NCBI GenBank assembly: GCA_963725185.1
Contig: CAVRXO010000005.1
Coordinates: 310,001 to 374,000, forward strand
Origin: VAZQ01 sp963725185
GTDB lineage: Bacteria > Pseudomonadota > Alphaproteobacteria > Rhizobiales > Xanthobacteraceae
Length of the DNA: 64,000 nt
Reading direction: 5' to 3'
Part shown: positions 36,143 to 47,151 of the stretch, piece by piece
Numbering within the stretch: the first letter of the stretch is position 1
Layout of the letters: the number at the start of each line of letters is the position of its first letter
Program-made: the position numbers and the translations under genes
Notes under the pieces: generated by a model
The model's database searches: none
Told to the model about the DNA's origin: nothing
Seen by the model: the letters and a program-made list of their open reading frames with translations, nothing else

Positions 36143-37219
36143 TCAATAACCGCGCTGGATGTTCATCTCGCTGTTGAAGCACACCGGCTCGCGGTATTCC
36201 TTCGAGACCGTGACGATGTTGGGGTTCTCGTCCTTCATGGCCTGGAACAGAGGCTCGGTCGCGCGCCACTGCGCCACATGGCCGGCGGTCACCGGCGCAT
36301 CGTGATGCGCCGGCATGATGACGTCGGGCTTGTAGGTGCGCGCATGCTCGAGCGCGAGCTTGACCATGAGCGGATTGAGATAGTCGCCAGAGACGGCGAC
36401 CAAGGCGAGATCGACCCGCCCGACGCGCGCCATCGCCGCCCGTTCGTAGTCGGTCACGACGCCGCCGCTGTCGCGGTAGAGGATGCGAAAGCCGTCATCG
36501 AGCGTGATCAGATAGACGATCGTGCCCTCGTCGATGACGCGCGGGCTGTTGGTGCCGCGCGAGCGGATGACGGCCGCCTCGGCCCTCTGTTCCGGCGTGG
36601 GCGCCGGCATCAGCTCGTCGAGCGTGCGGTCCATCGCGGCGGTGACATCCTTGGCGGGCTCGCCGTGGCGTCCCAGGATCGGCTCGACCGTGAAGTTGTC
36701 GAATTTCATGATCTCGCCGCCGCGCCCGGTCACGGTCCTGATCTGCTGCACCGGGATCGGTTGCGTGCGCAGCTTGTCGGTGGTCACGGCGGCGCCGACC
36801 AGCAATGCCTTGGTGCGCGCGCCGATCGAGGCGGCATCCGACATGTGGTCGAAGTGGCCGTGGCCCATCAGGATCAGGTCGGCGGTCTTGATGTCGGCGG
36901 CGGCGACGCCGAGCGGCGGATATTCGCTGCCGCGATCGTAATAGGCGTCGAGCAGGATAATGCGGCCGTTATAGACCAGCTCGAAATTGGAGAACCCGAC
37001 CCAGCGCACCGCCAGCGTGTGCGGATTGTGTGGAAAGGCGCCGCCGGCGGAGACCAGCGTGCGCGCCTGGCAGGCCGGATCGCGCGGCTCCAGCGCCGCC
37101 GCCTGGTCGATCGCGTCGCTGTGCTCGGAACGCGGATCGCTGAAGGGGCGCGCCGACGCGGACGTGCAGGCCGCCGCAAGCGCCGAAACGGTGATCAGGA
37201 ATGCGAATAGACGTCTCAT
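36143..37219 (-). CDS. Exported metallo-beta-lactamase-fold hydrolase
   Basis: 358 residues. The N-terminus MRRLFAFLITVSALAAACTS fits a signal peptide, possibly a lipoprotein (AAAC). The metal site is visible as MGHGHFDHMSD (H-x-H-x-D-H), followed by ILGRHGEP, VIYLITLDDGFRILYRDSGG and MPAHHDAPVT. Related to the UlaG-like/MBL-fold group; likely a periplasmic hydrolase of unknown substrate. First gene of the MBL-DUF302-GNAT set. Confidence 0.87.
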   Translation of the reverse strand: MRRLFAFLITVSALAAACTSASARPFSDPRSEHSDAIDQAAALEPRDPACQARTLVSAGGAFPHNPHTLAVRWVGFSNFELVYNGRIILLDAYYDRGSEYPPLGVAAADIKTADLILMGHGHFDHMSDAASIGARTKALLVGAAVTTDKLRTQPIPVQQIRTVTGRGGEIMKFDNFTVEPILGRHGEPAKDVTAAMDRTLDELMPAPTPEQRAEAAVIRSRGTNSPRVIDEGTIVYLITLDDGFRILYRDSGGVVTDYERAAMARVGRVDLALVAVSGDYLNPLMVKLALEHARTYKPDVIMPAHHDAPVTAGHVAQWRATEPLFQAMKDENPNIVTVSKEYREPVCFNSEMNIQRGY

Positions 37220-37295
37220 GCGTGCTCCATCGGTATCGGTATAGGCTCGACAGGTCCGCTCGGCCGCCGCAAGCGTGCCGGGGAAACCAGGGCGC

Positions 37296-37553
37296 TCATT
37301 CCTTGCGGTCCCGTTCGTCGAGCACCTCCCGCATGACAGCGCCCACGATCGTCGGGAGGCTCCTGGTCAGCCCATCGATCTTTCGCTCGACTCCATCGAG
37401 CCGATGCTCGACGCGATCGAGCCGTGATTTGATCGCCGCGAGATCATCGCCGTTGCGGCGCGTCTGCTCAAGGATATGGCGGGTCACCAGCTTCTCGCCC
37501 TCCACCTCGCGCGCGAGCGCGGTGAATTCTTCCCTGGTCACTTCGACGGCCAT
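37296..37553 (-). CDS. Short coiled-coil protein
   Basis: 85 residues, MAVEVTREEFTALAREVEGE then heptad-rich sequence with repeated RLDRVEHRLDGVERKIDGL. No membrane segment. Such short coiled coils are frequent in Rhizobiales and some lie beside adhesins, but nothing here tells the role. The start at 37,553 has GGGGGATC upstream. Confidence 0.65.
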   Translation of the reverse strand: MAVEVTREEFTALAREVEGEKLVTRHILEQTRRNGDDLAAIKSRLDRVEHRLDGVERKIDGLTRSLPTIVGAVMREVLDERDRKE

Positions 37554-37824
37554 CGCAGCAAGATCCCCCTGTCTCGCGACGAGCCTAGCATGACGCGTGA
37601 AATGTTCCAATCGCACACCGGACGTCGCGCACTGGGCGCGCCGCGATCAGTCGTCGGTCATGGCCCGATCCAGCCGGTGCTCGACGCTGGCTCGTGCGGT
37701 CTTGATGGCGCCATCTTGCCTCGTCAGTGCATCTGCGCAATTCGTTCAAGCTGATTGCCGGCATTCCCTGCCGGGCCGGCGATTGCTACGGTGCGGCAAG
37801 CCATTCCATGGATTGGAGGGTCAG

Positions 37825-38325
37825 ATGATCGATCGTCGCCGTGCCATCACTCTCGCCTTGACGGCGCCGCTGGCCGCCTTCCTGCCCGCGGCCGTACGCG
37901 CCCAGCAGAGCTTTCAGCGCTTCGTGCCGTTCCTGGTCGACTTGCCGGGATGGAAAGGCGCCAAGGCCGACGGCATGGGGATGGAGATGGCGGGCTCCAG
38001 CATGGTGACGGCGACCCGCAGCTATGAGCGCGCCGCCGCGCACGTCAACGCCTCGGTCCTCACCGGCATGGCGGCGCAGGGCGCGCTGGCGGCAACCAAT
38101 GCCGGCATCAAGCTCGAGACCCCCGACGTCCACATGACCACCTCGACCATCGATGGAATGCAGGTGACCAAGACCTACACGGTGAGCGCCAAGTCGGGCG
38201 CGATCCTGGTCGCGCTCGCCCCGGCGGCCGTGTTCACGCTGGCCTATACGGGCATCGACGAGGACGAAGCGATGGTCCTCGCCCGCAAGTTCGATTGGAA
38301 GGCGATACAAGGGCAGGTGAAGTAG
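37825..38325 (+). CDS. Exported hypothetical protein with Tat-like signal
   Basis: 166 residues. MIDRRRAITLALTAPLAAFL with AVRAQ is a signal peptide with consecutive arginines, compatible with Tat export. The mature part (SFQRFVPFLVDLPGWKGAKADG, EMAGSSMVTATRSYERAA) resembles small periplasmic proteins I cannot name. GGAGGG lies six bases before the ATG. It converges on vapC. Confidence 0.75.
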   Translation: MIDRRRAITLALTAPLAAFLPAAVRAQQSFQRFVPFLVDLPGWKGAKADGMGMEMAGSSMVTATRSYERAAAHVNASVLTGMAAQGALAATNAGIKLETPDVHMTTSTIDGMQVTKTYTVSAKSGAILVALAPAAVFTLAYTGIDEDEAMVLARKFDWKAIQGQVK

Positions 38326-38340
38326 CGCGGCGGTACGGCG

Positions 38341-38754
38341 CTAACGTAACACCTCGAATGCTCGCTCGCGCGTGCGTCCAAAGCGGTAGACCGCAAAATC
38401 GTCGTCGAAGCTTGCGACCTTCGTGATTCCCATCCGCTCCATAACAGCGAAGCTGGTACGATCGACAATCGAAAATTTCTGGTCCGGAAAGGCTTCGCCA
38501 ATGGTCCACGCGACCTCCATGTCGACCGCGGTGGTCGCTTCGACTCGCACCGGCCCGCGTCGAATGCTGTCCCAAAAACGTTCGGCTCCCTGGCGGTGAT
38601 ATCTGCTGTTCAGCAATAACCAGGTCTCGATAATTACGTGATCGGTCGTGACGAACTCTGACGCCGCTTTCAGAACCGACTTCGCTCGCAGATTATTTCG
38701 GTCCCTGGCGACCACGGAGGCAAACCAGGCAGAGGAGTCGACGAAAATGCTCAA
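38341..38754 (-). CDS. vapC: PIN-domain toxin VapC
   Basis: 137 residues. The PIN ribonuclease acidic residues are visible in IFVDSSAWFA, HVIIETWLLL, SIVDRTSFAVM and VASFDDDFAVY. The start is TTG at 38,754, overlapping the vapB stop as TTGA, so translation is coupled. A longer ORF in the same frame runs through vapB and is not used. Confidence 0.88.
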   Translation of the reverse strand: MSIFVDSSAWFASVVARDRNNLRAKSVLKAASEFVTTDHVIIETWLLLNSRYHRQGAERFWDSIRRGPVRVEATTAVDMEVAWTIGEAFPDQKFSIVDRTSFAVMERMGITKVASFDDDFAVYRFGRTRERAFEVLR

Positions 38755-39062
38755 CGTCGGCTTGTCCCGGCGCGGGATTTGCGCCCTGGCTTGCGCGCCG
38801 TCTTCCGCGCTGTCTTGCGCAAATAGTCGGCCCACACGGCCTGCCCGATCATCTTGTCCTTGTCGCGAGCGATGTCGGTTGGAGGACCTTCGTCGATGAG
38901 ATCGAAAAGGATCGAGATATCCGTCTTTGGCTTGCGCTCGCCGAGGTCGCTGGCGAGCAGGCGACGCACATATTCGGCAAACGAAATGCCCAACTCGGCG
39001 GCGCGGGCCTGTGCTCGCCGCTGCAGCTCGGAGTCAATGGTGATCTGGGTACGTGCATTCAT
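38751..39062 (-). CDS. vapB: VapB-type antitoxin
   Basis: 103 residues. The N-terminal ribbon-helix-helix (RTQITIDSELQRRAQARAAE then GISFAEYVRRLLASDL) would bind the operon promoter; the acidic middle and basic Lys/Arg tail would contact the toxin. It directly precedes and overlaps vapC. Typical type II toxin-antitoxin order. Confidence 0.87.
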   Translation of the reverse strand: MNARTQITIDSELQRRAQARAAELGISFAEYVRRLLASDLGERKPKTDISILFDLIDEGPPTDIARDKDKMIGQAVWADYLRKTARKTARKPGRKSRAGTSRR

Positions 39063-39171
39063 GATGGCACCATCATGCCATCACATTCATCCTCCGGCAA
39101 GCGGCCGCGGTGTGCACCGCGTTCAATCCAGGTTACACTTGCCCTCGGGCCAAACATGACAAAGGCGGACC

Positions 39172-39765
39172 ATGTCGAATCTTGCGGAGCAGGGCATCAT
39201 CGGTGAATGGGCGAATGTGAGGCTGCCGCCGGTGCCGGAGCTCAAGCCCGTGACCGTCGATCCCAAGACGACGGCGCTCCTGGTTCTCGACATGATGAAA
39301 GGCAATTGCGGCGCGCGGCCGCGCTGCCTGGCCAGCTTGCCCAACGTCAAGAAGCTCCTCGAGGCGGCGCGCGCCCACGGCATGATGGTGGTCTACAACC
39401 TGACCGGAACCGGCAAGGTCGAGGACATGGTCGACGCAAGCCTCGCGCCGCGCGCAGGCGAGTTCATGGTCAAGGGCGCGGGCGGCGCCGACAAGTTCGT
39501 CAACTCCAACCTCGATCAAGGCCTCAAGGAGAATGGCATCAAGACCGTGATCGTCACCGGCACGTCGGCCCAGGGCGCGGTCGGCGGCACCACCAACGGC
39601 GCGGCGCAGCGCGGCTACAAGGCGGTCGTGCCGGTCGACGGCCTGTCGGGGGAAGACGCCTTCAACGAGCTCTATGCGATCTGGCACATCTACAAGGGCG
39701 GGCCCGTCAACCTCACCAGCAACGCCACGGTGACGCGCAGCGATTTGATCACATTCGGGAAGTGA
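39172..39765 (+). CDS. Isochorismatase-like (cysteine hydrolase fold) protein lacking the Cys
   Basis: 197 residues. The fold motifs are present: TTALLVLDMMKGNCG (Asp), FMVKGAGGADKF (Lys) and TVIVTGTSAQGAVGGTTNGA. In active cysteine hydrolases the last segment reads T-G-x-x-T-x-x-C-V; here Ala replaces the nucleophilic Cys. PhzD-type isochorismatases also lack the Cys and still hydrolyse isochorismate, so it may be a non-thiol enzyme rather than dead. No signal peptide. Followed by a family-E repeat. Confidence 0.83.
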   Translation: MSNLAEQGIIGEWANVRLPPVPELKPVTVDPKTTALLVLDMMKGNCGARPRCLASLPNVKKLLEAARAHGMMVVYNLTGTGKVEDMVDASLAPRAGEFMVKGAGGADKFVNSNLDQGLKENGIKTVIVTGTSAQGAVGGTTNGAAQRGYKAVVPVDGLSGEDAFNELYAIWHIYKGGPVNLTSNATVTRSDLITFGK

Positions 39766-39775
39766 GGCGCACCGG

Positions 39776-39840
39776 TAGGGCGCAATCGCTTATTGCGCCG
39801 GTTGGCGAGGCTGTTGGCGCAATAAAGCGATTGCGCCCTA
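39776..39840. repeat. Family-E inverted repeat element
   Basis: TAGGGCGCAATCGCTTATTG at the left and the inverted CAATAAAGCGATTGCGCCCTA at the right, with GCGCCGGTTGGCGAGGCTG between. Sixty-five bases, wholly foldable. A second copy, slightly longer in the middle, lies at 40,989-41,062; the two bracket the luciferase-like gene. Confidence 0.85.
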
Positions 39841-39880
39841 CGAGAGAAGTCTTACTCCGTGGCCACGATCGTGTGTGGGC

Positions 39881-40904
39881 TTACCGCCAGCCGAGCGCGG
39901 GGGCGACGTGCTTGAGAACCGCCTCGATGACGTGCGCGTTGTAGTCGACGCCGAGCTGGTTGGGCACCGTCAGCAGCAGCGTATCGGCTTCGGCGATGGC
40001 CTCGTCCGTCTTGAGCTGTTCGACAAGCACGTCCGGCTCGGCAGCGTAGGTGCGGCCGAACACGGCACGCCGGTTGTCGCCGAGGAGGCCGATCGTGTCT
40101 TCGCCGTCGCCGCCGCGCCCGAAATAGGCGCGATCGCGATCGTCCACCATCGCGAAGATGCTGCGGCTGACCGAGACGCGAGGCTCGCGCGTGTGTCCGG
40201 CCGCCTTCCAGGCCGCGCGGAATTTGCGGATCTGGCCGGCCTGCTGGATATGCAGCGGCTCGCCGGTCTCGTCGTAGACCAGTGTCGAGCTCTGCAGGTT
40301 CATCCCGACCTTGGCGGCCCATTCGGCCGTGGCGCCTGAACCAGCGCCCCACCAGATGCGCTCGCGCAAGCCCTTCGGAATACGGCTCGAGCCGCAGCAG
40401 GCCCGGCGGATTTGCAAACATCGGCCGCGGATTGGGCTTGGCGAAGCCTTGGCCGCGCAGCACGTCGAGAAAGGCTTCGGTGTGGCGCCGCGCCATATCG
40501 GCATCGGTCTCGCCTTCGAGCGGCGCATAGCCGAAGTAGCGCCAGCCGTCGATCACCTGCTCGGGCGAGCCGCGGCTGATGCCGAGCTGCAGGCGACCGC
40601 CGCTGATGATGTCGGCCGCACCGGCGTCCTCCGCCATGTAGAGCGGGTTCTCGTAGCGCATGTCGATGACCGCGGTGCCGATCTCGATGCGCTTGGTCCG
40701 CGCGCCGACGGCGGCGAGCAGCGGGAAGGGCGAGCCGAGCTGTCGGGCGTAGTGATGGACGCGAAAGAAGGCGCCATCGGCGCCGAGCTCCTCCGCGGCG
40801 ACCGCGAGCTCGATCGACTGCAAGAGCGCGTCGGACGCCGTCCGCACCTGCGAGTGCGGCGAGGGCGACCAATGGCCGAACGAGAGGAAGCCGATCTTTT
40901 TCAT
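39881..40904 (-). CDS. Luciferase-like monooxygenase, LLM class (one frameshift)
   Basis: About 340 residues once the extra base at 40,368/40,369 is removed. (beta/alpha)8 flavin-dependent fold: IGFLSFGHWSPSPHSQ, ELGADGAFFRVHHYARQ, RIEIGTAVIDMRYENP, GRLQLGISRGSPEQV, then in the second frame RERIWWGAGSGATAEWA and GVDYNAHVIEAVLKHVAP. Probably uses FMNH2 or F420; the substrate is unknown. The start MKKIGFLSFG is chosen over an ATG five codons upstream. Confidence 0.87.
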
Positions 40905-40988
40905 GGGGCGCAGGGGCAAGGGCGATGCGGCGGGTGCTCGATCTTAGGTATGTGTCCGCTCGTCCCGGCGAAAGAGGGGACCGGTCTG

Positions 40989-41062
40989 TAGGGCGCAATC
41001 GCTTTATTGCGCCATTGCGCCGGTTGGCGAGGCTGTTGGCGCAATAAAGCGATTGCGCCCTA
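40989..41062. repeat. Family-E inverted repeat element, second copy
   Basis: TAGGGCGCAATCGCTTTATT at the left, inverted at the right; the centre has a duplicated GCGCCATTGCGCC. It ends four bases before the uvrA stop codon and may form the uvrA transcript-end hairpin. Confidence 0.85.
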
Positions 41063-41066
41063 CGAA

Positions 41067-44182
<3,116 letters not shown>

Positions 44183-44186
44183 CGGT

Positions 44187-44232
44187 TTCGTTCTTAGGTT
44201 TTCGTTCTTGGGGTTTTCGTTCTTGGGTTTTC
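44187..44232. repeat. Short tandem repeat in the uvrA leader
   Basis: Three to four imperfect copies of a 15-16-base unit TTTTCGTTCTTGGG between the uvrA start codon and its LexA box. On the minus strand (uvrA mRNA) this is an A/C/G-rich leader, AACGAAAACCCAAGAACG-like. A role in translation or RNA stability is possible but not shown. Confidence 0.6.
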
Positions 44233-44275
44233 GTATCGGGCTCGCGGCCGCGGGGCAGGTGGCAGCACAGGCTCG

Positions 44276-44290
44276 GAACATAGGAAGAAC
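44276..44290. promoter_or_regulatory. LexA (SOS) box upstream of uvrA
   Basis: GAACATAGGAAGAAC is a perfect GAAC-N7-GAAC, the LexA site of alphaproteobacteria. It lies 94 bases before the uvrA start on the opposite side from the hydrolase gene at 44,410, so either could be controlled; uvrA is the standard SOS target. Confidence 0.8.
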
Positions 44291-44409
44291 GATGGAAATT
44301 CGCCAGCCCAAAGCGTGCTCGCGTTGCTTCCGGCGGTCGAAGCCTGGGGACAATGGCATATTGGCCGCGATGCGATGCGTGATCCAAGAACCCGGGAAGG
44401 AGATGCTCC

Positions 44410-45321
44410 ATGAGCTCCTGTCGTGTGCTCGTGCTGGCCGCCGTCGCGATGCTGGCGGCTGTGCCTGCCGCCAAGGCGGAATACGAAGTCGTTACCCAGA
44501 CCAATGTCGAATACGCGCAGCACGACGGGATCAAGCTGGTCGGCGATCTCTACAAGCCGAAAGGATTGGCGAAGGCGCCGGCGATCATCGCGGTGCATGG
44601 CGGCGGCTGGCAGAACGGCAGCCGCGCCGGCTACCGGTATTGGGGTCCGTACCTGGCCCGCAACGGCTTTACGGTCTTGAGCATCGACTATCGGCTGGGC
44701 AAGGCCGGTACGTATCCGGGCTCTGTCTATGACGTGAAGGCGGCGATCCAGTTCGTGCGCGCCAAGGCCGCCGATCTCGGTGTCGATCCGGAGCGCATCG
44801 GCCTGATGGGGGATTCCGCCGGCTCGCATCTGGTTGCGCTGGTGGGACTTGCCGGCGCCGAGCCGCTGTTCTCGTCCGGCTATCGGGACGATCCCAATGC
44901 CGCGGTCCCGGTCAACGTGAAGGCGGTGGTCGCCTTCTACGGCGTCTACGACATGCTGGCGCAATGGCATCACGACCAGATCGCGCGGCCGCGCGACCAG
45001 ATCGCCGAAAAATATCTGGGCGCCTCGCCGATGGAGAACCGGCGCATCTATTTCGAATCCTCGCCGATCAGCTATGCCACTATCGACAAGAAGGGCACGC
45101 GGTTCCTGCTCATCCACGGCACCAACGACGACATCGTCGATCCGCCGTCCCAGTCGGAAGCGTTTTGGCTGGCGCTCAACCAGGCCGGCATCTTTGCGCG
45201 CCGGATCGTCATTCCCGGCGCCGGGCATTTCTGGGCCTCCGATCCGTTCGAAGGCGAGCCCGGCGGCTACGGCGCTACTACCGCGCCGCGGCTGCTGCGA
45301 TTTCTGGAGGAGGCGCTGTAG
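44410..45321 (+). CDS. Exported alpha/beta-hydrolase (carboxylesterase-like)
   Basis: 303 residues. A signal peptide (MSSCRVLVLAAVAMLAAVPAAKAEY) precedes an alpha/beta-hydrolase with the oxyanion motif IAVHGGGWQNGSR, the nucleophile elbow GLMGDSAGSHLVALV, the Asp in HGTNDDIVDPPSQ and the His in PGAGHFWASDP. Similar to exported esterases of the BD-FAE/HSL type. It sits between the divergent uvrA and ssb, which in relatives are usually adjacent, each keeping its own LexA box. Confidence 0.9.
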   Translation: MSSCRVLVLAAVAMLAAVPAAKAEYEVVTQTNVEYAQHDGIKLVGDLYKPKGLAKAPAIIAVHGGGWQNGSRAGYRYWGPYLARNGFTVLSIDYRLGKAGTYPGSVYDVKAAIQFVRAKAADLGVDPERIGLMGDSAGSHLVALVGLAGAEPLFSSGYRDDPNAAVPVNVKAVVAFYGVYDMLAQWHHDQIARPRDQIAEKYLGASPMENRRIYFESSPISYATIDKKGTRFLLIHGTNDDIVDPPSQSEAFWLALNQAGIFARRIVIPGAGHFWASDPFEGEPGGYGATTAPRLLRFLEEAL

Positions 45322-45401
45322 GGGGAATTCCGTCTGGCGGTTCTGTTTTCTCCACGCAGCTGGTGGCGGCAAGCTCTTGCAAGGCCTCCTTGCGCATGCT
45401 A

Positions 45402-45416
45402 GAACAAAAAGAGAAC
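45402..45416. promoter_or_regulatory. LexA (SOS) box upstream of ssb
   Basis: GAACAAAAAGAGAAC is a perfect GAAC-N7-GAAC site about 150 bases before the ssb start. Together with the box at 44,276 it flanks the hydrolase gene, so the ancestral uvrA-ssb intergenic region seems to have been opened by insertion of that gene. Confidence 0.8.
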
Positions 45417-45567
45417 GGACGGTCGTTGCGATGCAAGCTTGTGGACCGAAGTTGGGAAACACCAGAAGCTGCTTGCGGGGACGCGGCTCCGGTCTAGGGT
45501 GCAAAGCTTCCTAGGAGGGGCTTCTTGCGCTACGCCCCCTGCGGGCTAGCGGCGGCAGGAGAGAGTT

Positions 45568-46066
45568 ATGGCAGGCTCAGTGAACAAGGTCATCTTGATT
45601 GGGAATCTCGGTGCGGATCCGGAGATCCGGCGCACCCAGGACGGCCGGCCGATCGCCAATCTGCGGGTGGCCACGTCCGAGACTTGGCGCGACAAGGCCA
45701 CCGGCGAGCGCAAGGAAAAGACCGAGTGGCACCGCGTCGTCATCTTCAACGAGGCGCTCTGCAAGGTCGTCGAGCAATATCTGAAGAAGGGCTCCAAGGT
45801 TTACCTCGAGGGCGCCTTGCAGACGCGGAAATGGCAGGATCAGTCGGGCCAGGACCGCTATTCCACCGAGGTCGTGCTGCAGGGCTTCAATTCGCAGCTG
45901 ACCATGCTCGACAAGGCCGGGGGTGCCGGCGGCGACTTCGCGAGCAATGAAATCCTCGGGCGGCGATTTCGGCTCCTCCGGTCCGGGCGCGGCGCGCAAG
46001 CCGGCCATGGCCGGCGCCGGCGGCGCCGGCAGGAGCGGCGACCTGGATGACGAGATTCCGTTCTGA
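45568..46066 (+). CDS. ssb: Single-stranded DNA-binding protein (one frameshift)
   Basis: 165 residues once the extra A in the AAA run at 45,950-45,952 is removed. The OB fold is intact (MAGSVNKVILIGNLGADPEI, TEWHRVVIFNEAL, YLKKGSKVYLEGALQTRKWQ); beyond the frameshift the frame gives a Gly/Ser/Ala-rich linker and the essential acidic tip DDEIPF ending at 46,066. Without correction the acidic tip would be lost, which would be lethal in most bacteria. AGGAG precedes the ATG. Confidence 0.95.
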
Positions 46067-46090
46067 CCGGAGTTGGGCGTCGCGCCAGGG

Positions 46091-46255
46091 GTAGGGTGGG
46101 CGAAATTGCCTGGCACTGCGATCATGATCGCACGGCGTCGCGCAATTTTGCCCACGCGCTTGCTCCAACAGGCCGCGCTCGCACGCGTGGGCAAAATCGC
46201 CGGGTGAAGCTGGCGCCAGCCGCTTGGCCAGCGCGGGCGATTTCACCCACCCTAC
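46091..46255. repeat. MITE-like element, family G
   Basis: 165 bases bounded by GTAGGGTGGGCGAAATTGCC and the inverted GGCGATTTCACCCACCCTAC. Interior arms (GGGCAAAATTGCG-type) also pair, giving a long imperfect hairpin. There is no coding capacity. It lies between the convergent ssb and marC. A related, interrupted copy is at 49,887-51,538. Confidence 0.8.
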
Positions 46256-46273
46256 GGCTGGCGGCGCCAAGCC

Positions 46274-46900
46274 TCACCCTCCGAGCACGACCCGCACGCC
46301 ATCGATGACGAATTGCACCGCCAGCGCGGCCAGCAGCACGCCGAGCAGGCGCGACAGCACCGTGCTTCCGGTTACTCCCAGCAAGCGTTCGATCCGCTGT
46401 GCGACGAAGAAGGCGCCGCAGCACACGGCGGCCACGACCCCGATCACCCCGAGCAATCCGGCCAACAGCAGCGGCTGGCGTTGCGCCTGGCCGGAGAGCA
46501 GCAAGGTTGCGGTGATCGCGCCCGGCCCGGCCATCAGGGGGATCGCCAGCGGGAAGGCTGCGACATCGCGCACGTGCTCCTCGACCGCTTCCTCGGCTTC
46601 CTTGGACTGCCGTTCCGCACGCGCCCCGAACACCATCTCCGAAGCCACCGCAAACAGCAGCAATCCGCCGGCGATGCGGAAGGCCGGCAGCGTGATCGCG
46701 AGCTTGTCCAGAAGCCAGTCCCCGATCAGCGCCGTGCCGGCCAGGATGGCGCCGGCGATGAGACCGGCCCGCAGCGCGATTTGCCGGCGCGCCGCAACCG
46801 GCAGGCCCTGCGTCACCGCCAGGAACGTTGGTGCCAGCCCGATCGGGTCGACGACGACCAATAGCGTCACCAGCGCGGAGACGAGATAATCGAGCACCAT
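46274..46900 (-). CDS. MarC-family integral membrane protein
   Basis: 208 residues, six hydrophobic segments. MVLDYLVSALVTLLVVVDPI and PLAIPLMAGPGAITATLLLSG are the two conserved MarC segments (DPIG, PLxxPLxAGPGxIT). The physiological role is unsettled; the early multidrug-resistance link for MarC was not upheld. The start at 46,900 is taken at the first residue of the hydrophobic domain rather than 17 codons upstream. Divergent from gyrA. Confidence 0.9.
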   Translation of the reverse strand: MVLDYLVSALVTLLVVVDPIGLAPTFLAVTQGLPVAARRQIALRAGLIAGAILAGTALIGDWLLDKLAITLPAFRIAGGLLLFAVASEMVFGARAERQSKEAEEAVEEHVRDVAAFPLAIPLMAGPGAITATLLLSGQAQRQPLLLAGLLGVIGVVAAVCCGAFFVAQRIERLLGVTGSTVLSRLLGVLLAALAVQFVIDGVRVVLGG

Positions 46901-47151
46901 GGCAAGGTTGTAATCGAAGCTGGTGCTCACCCCAACCCTGCGTCCCGCCACCAGAGCGGAAAGGTCACTTTCCGGGCCGCAGAATCAGCGAAATGCGGCG
47001 GTTGCCGACGAACCTCGCAGGCGCCTCCGCTCTTGACGATAAGTATCTGAATTACCATCTAAAACTAGGTCGTTGCCGGCACGTTTTGCGGGTGGCGCGG
47101 GGCAAATGAATCAGCTAAGCCATCAGGCACCAACCGCGCGGGAAATTTCCT

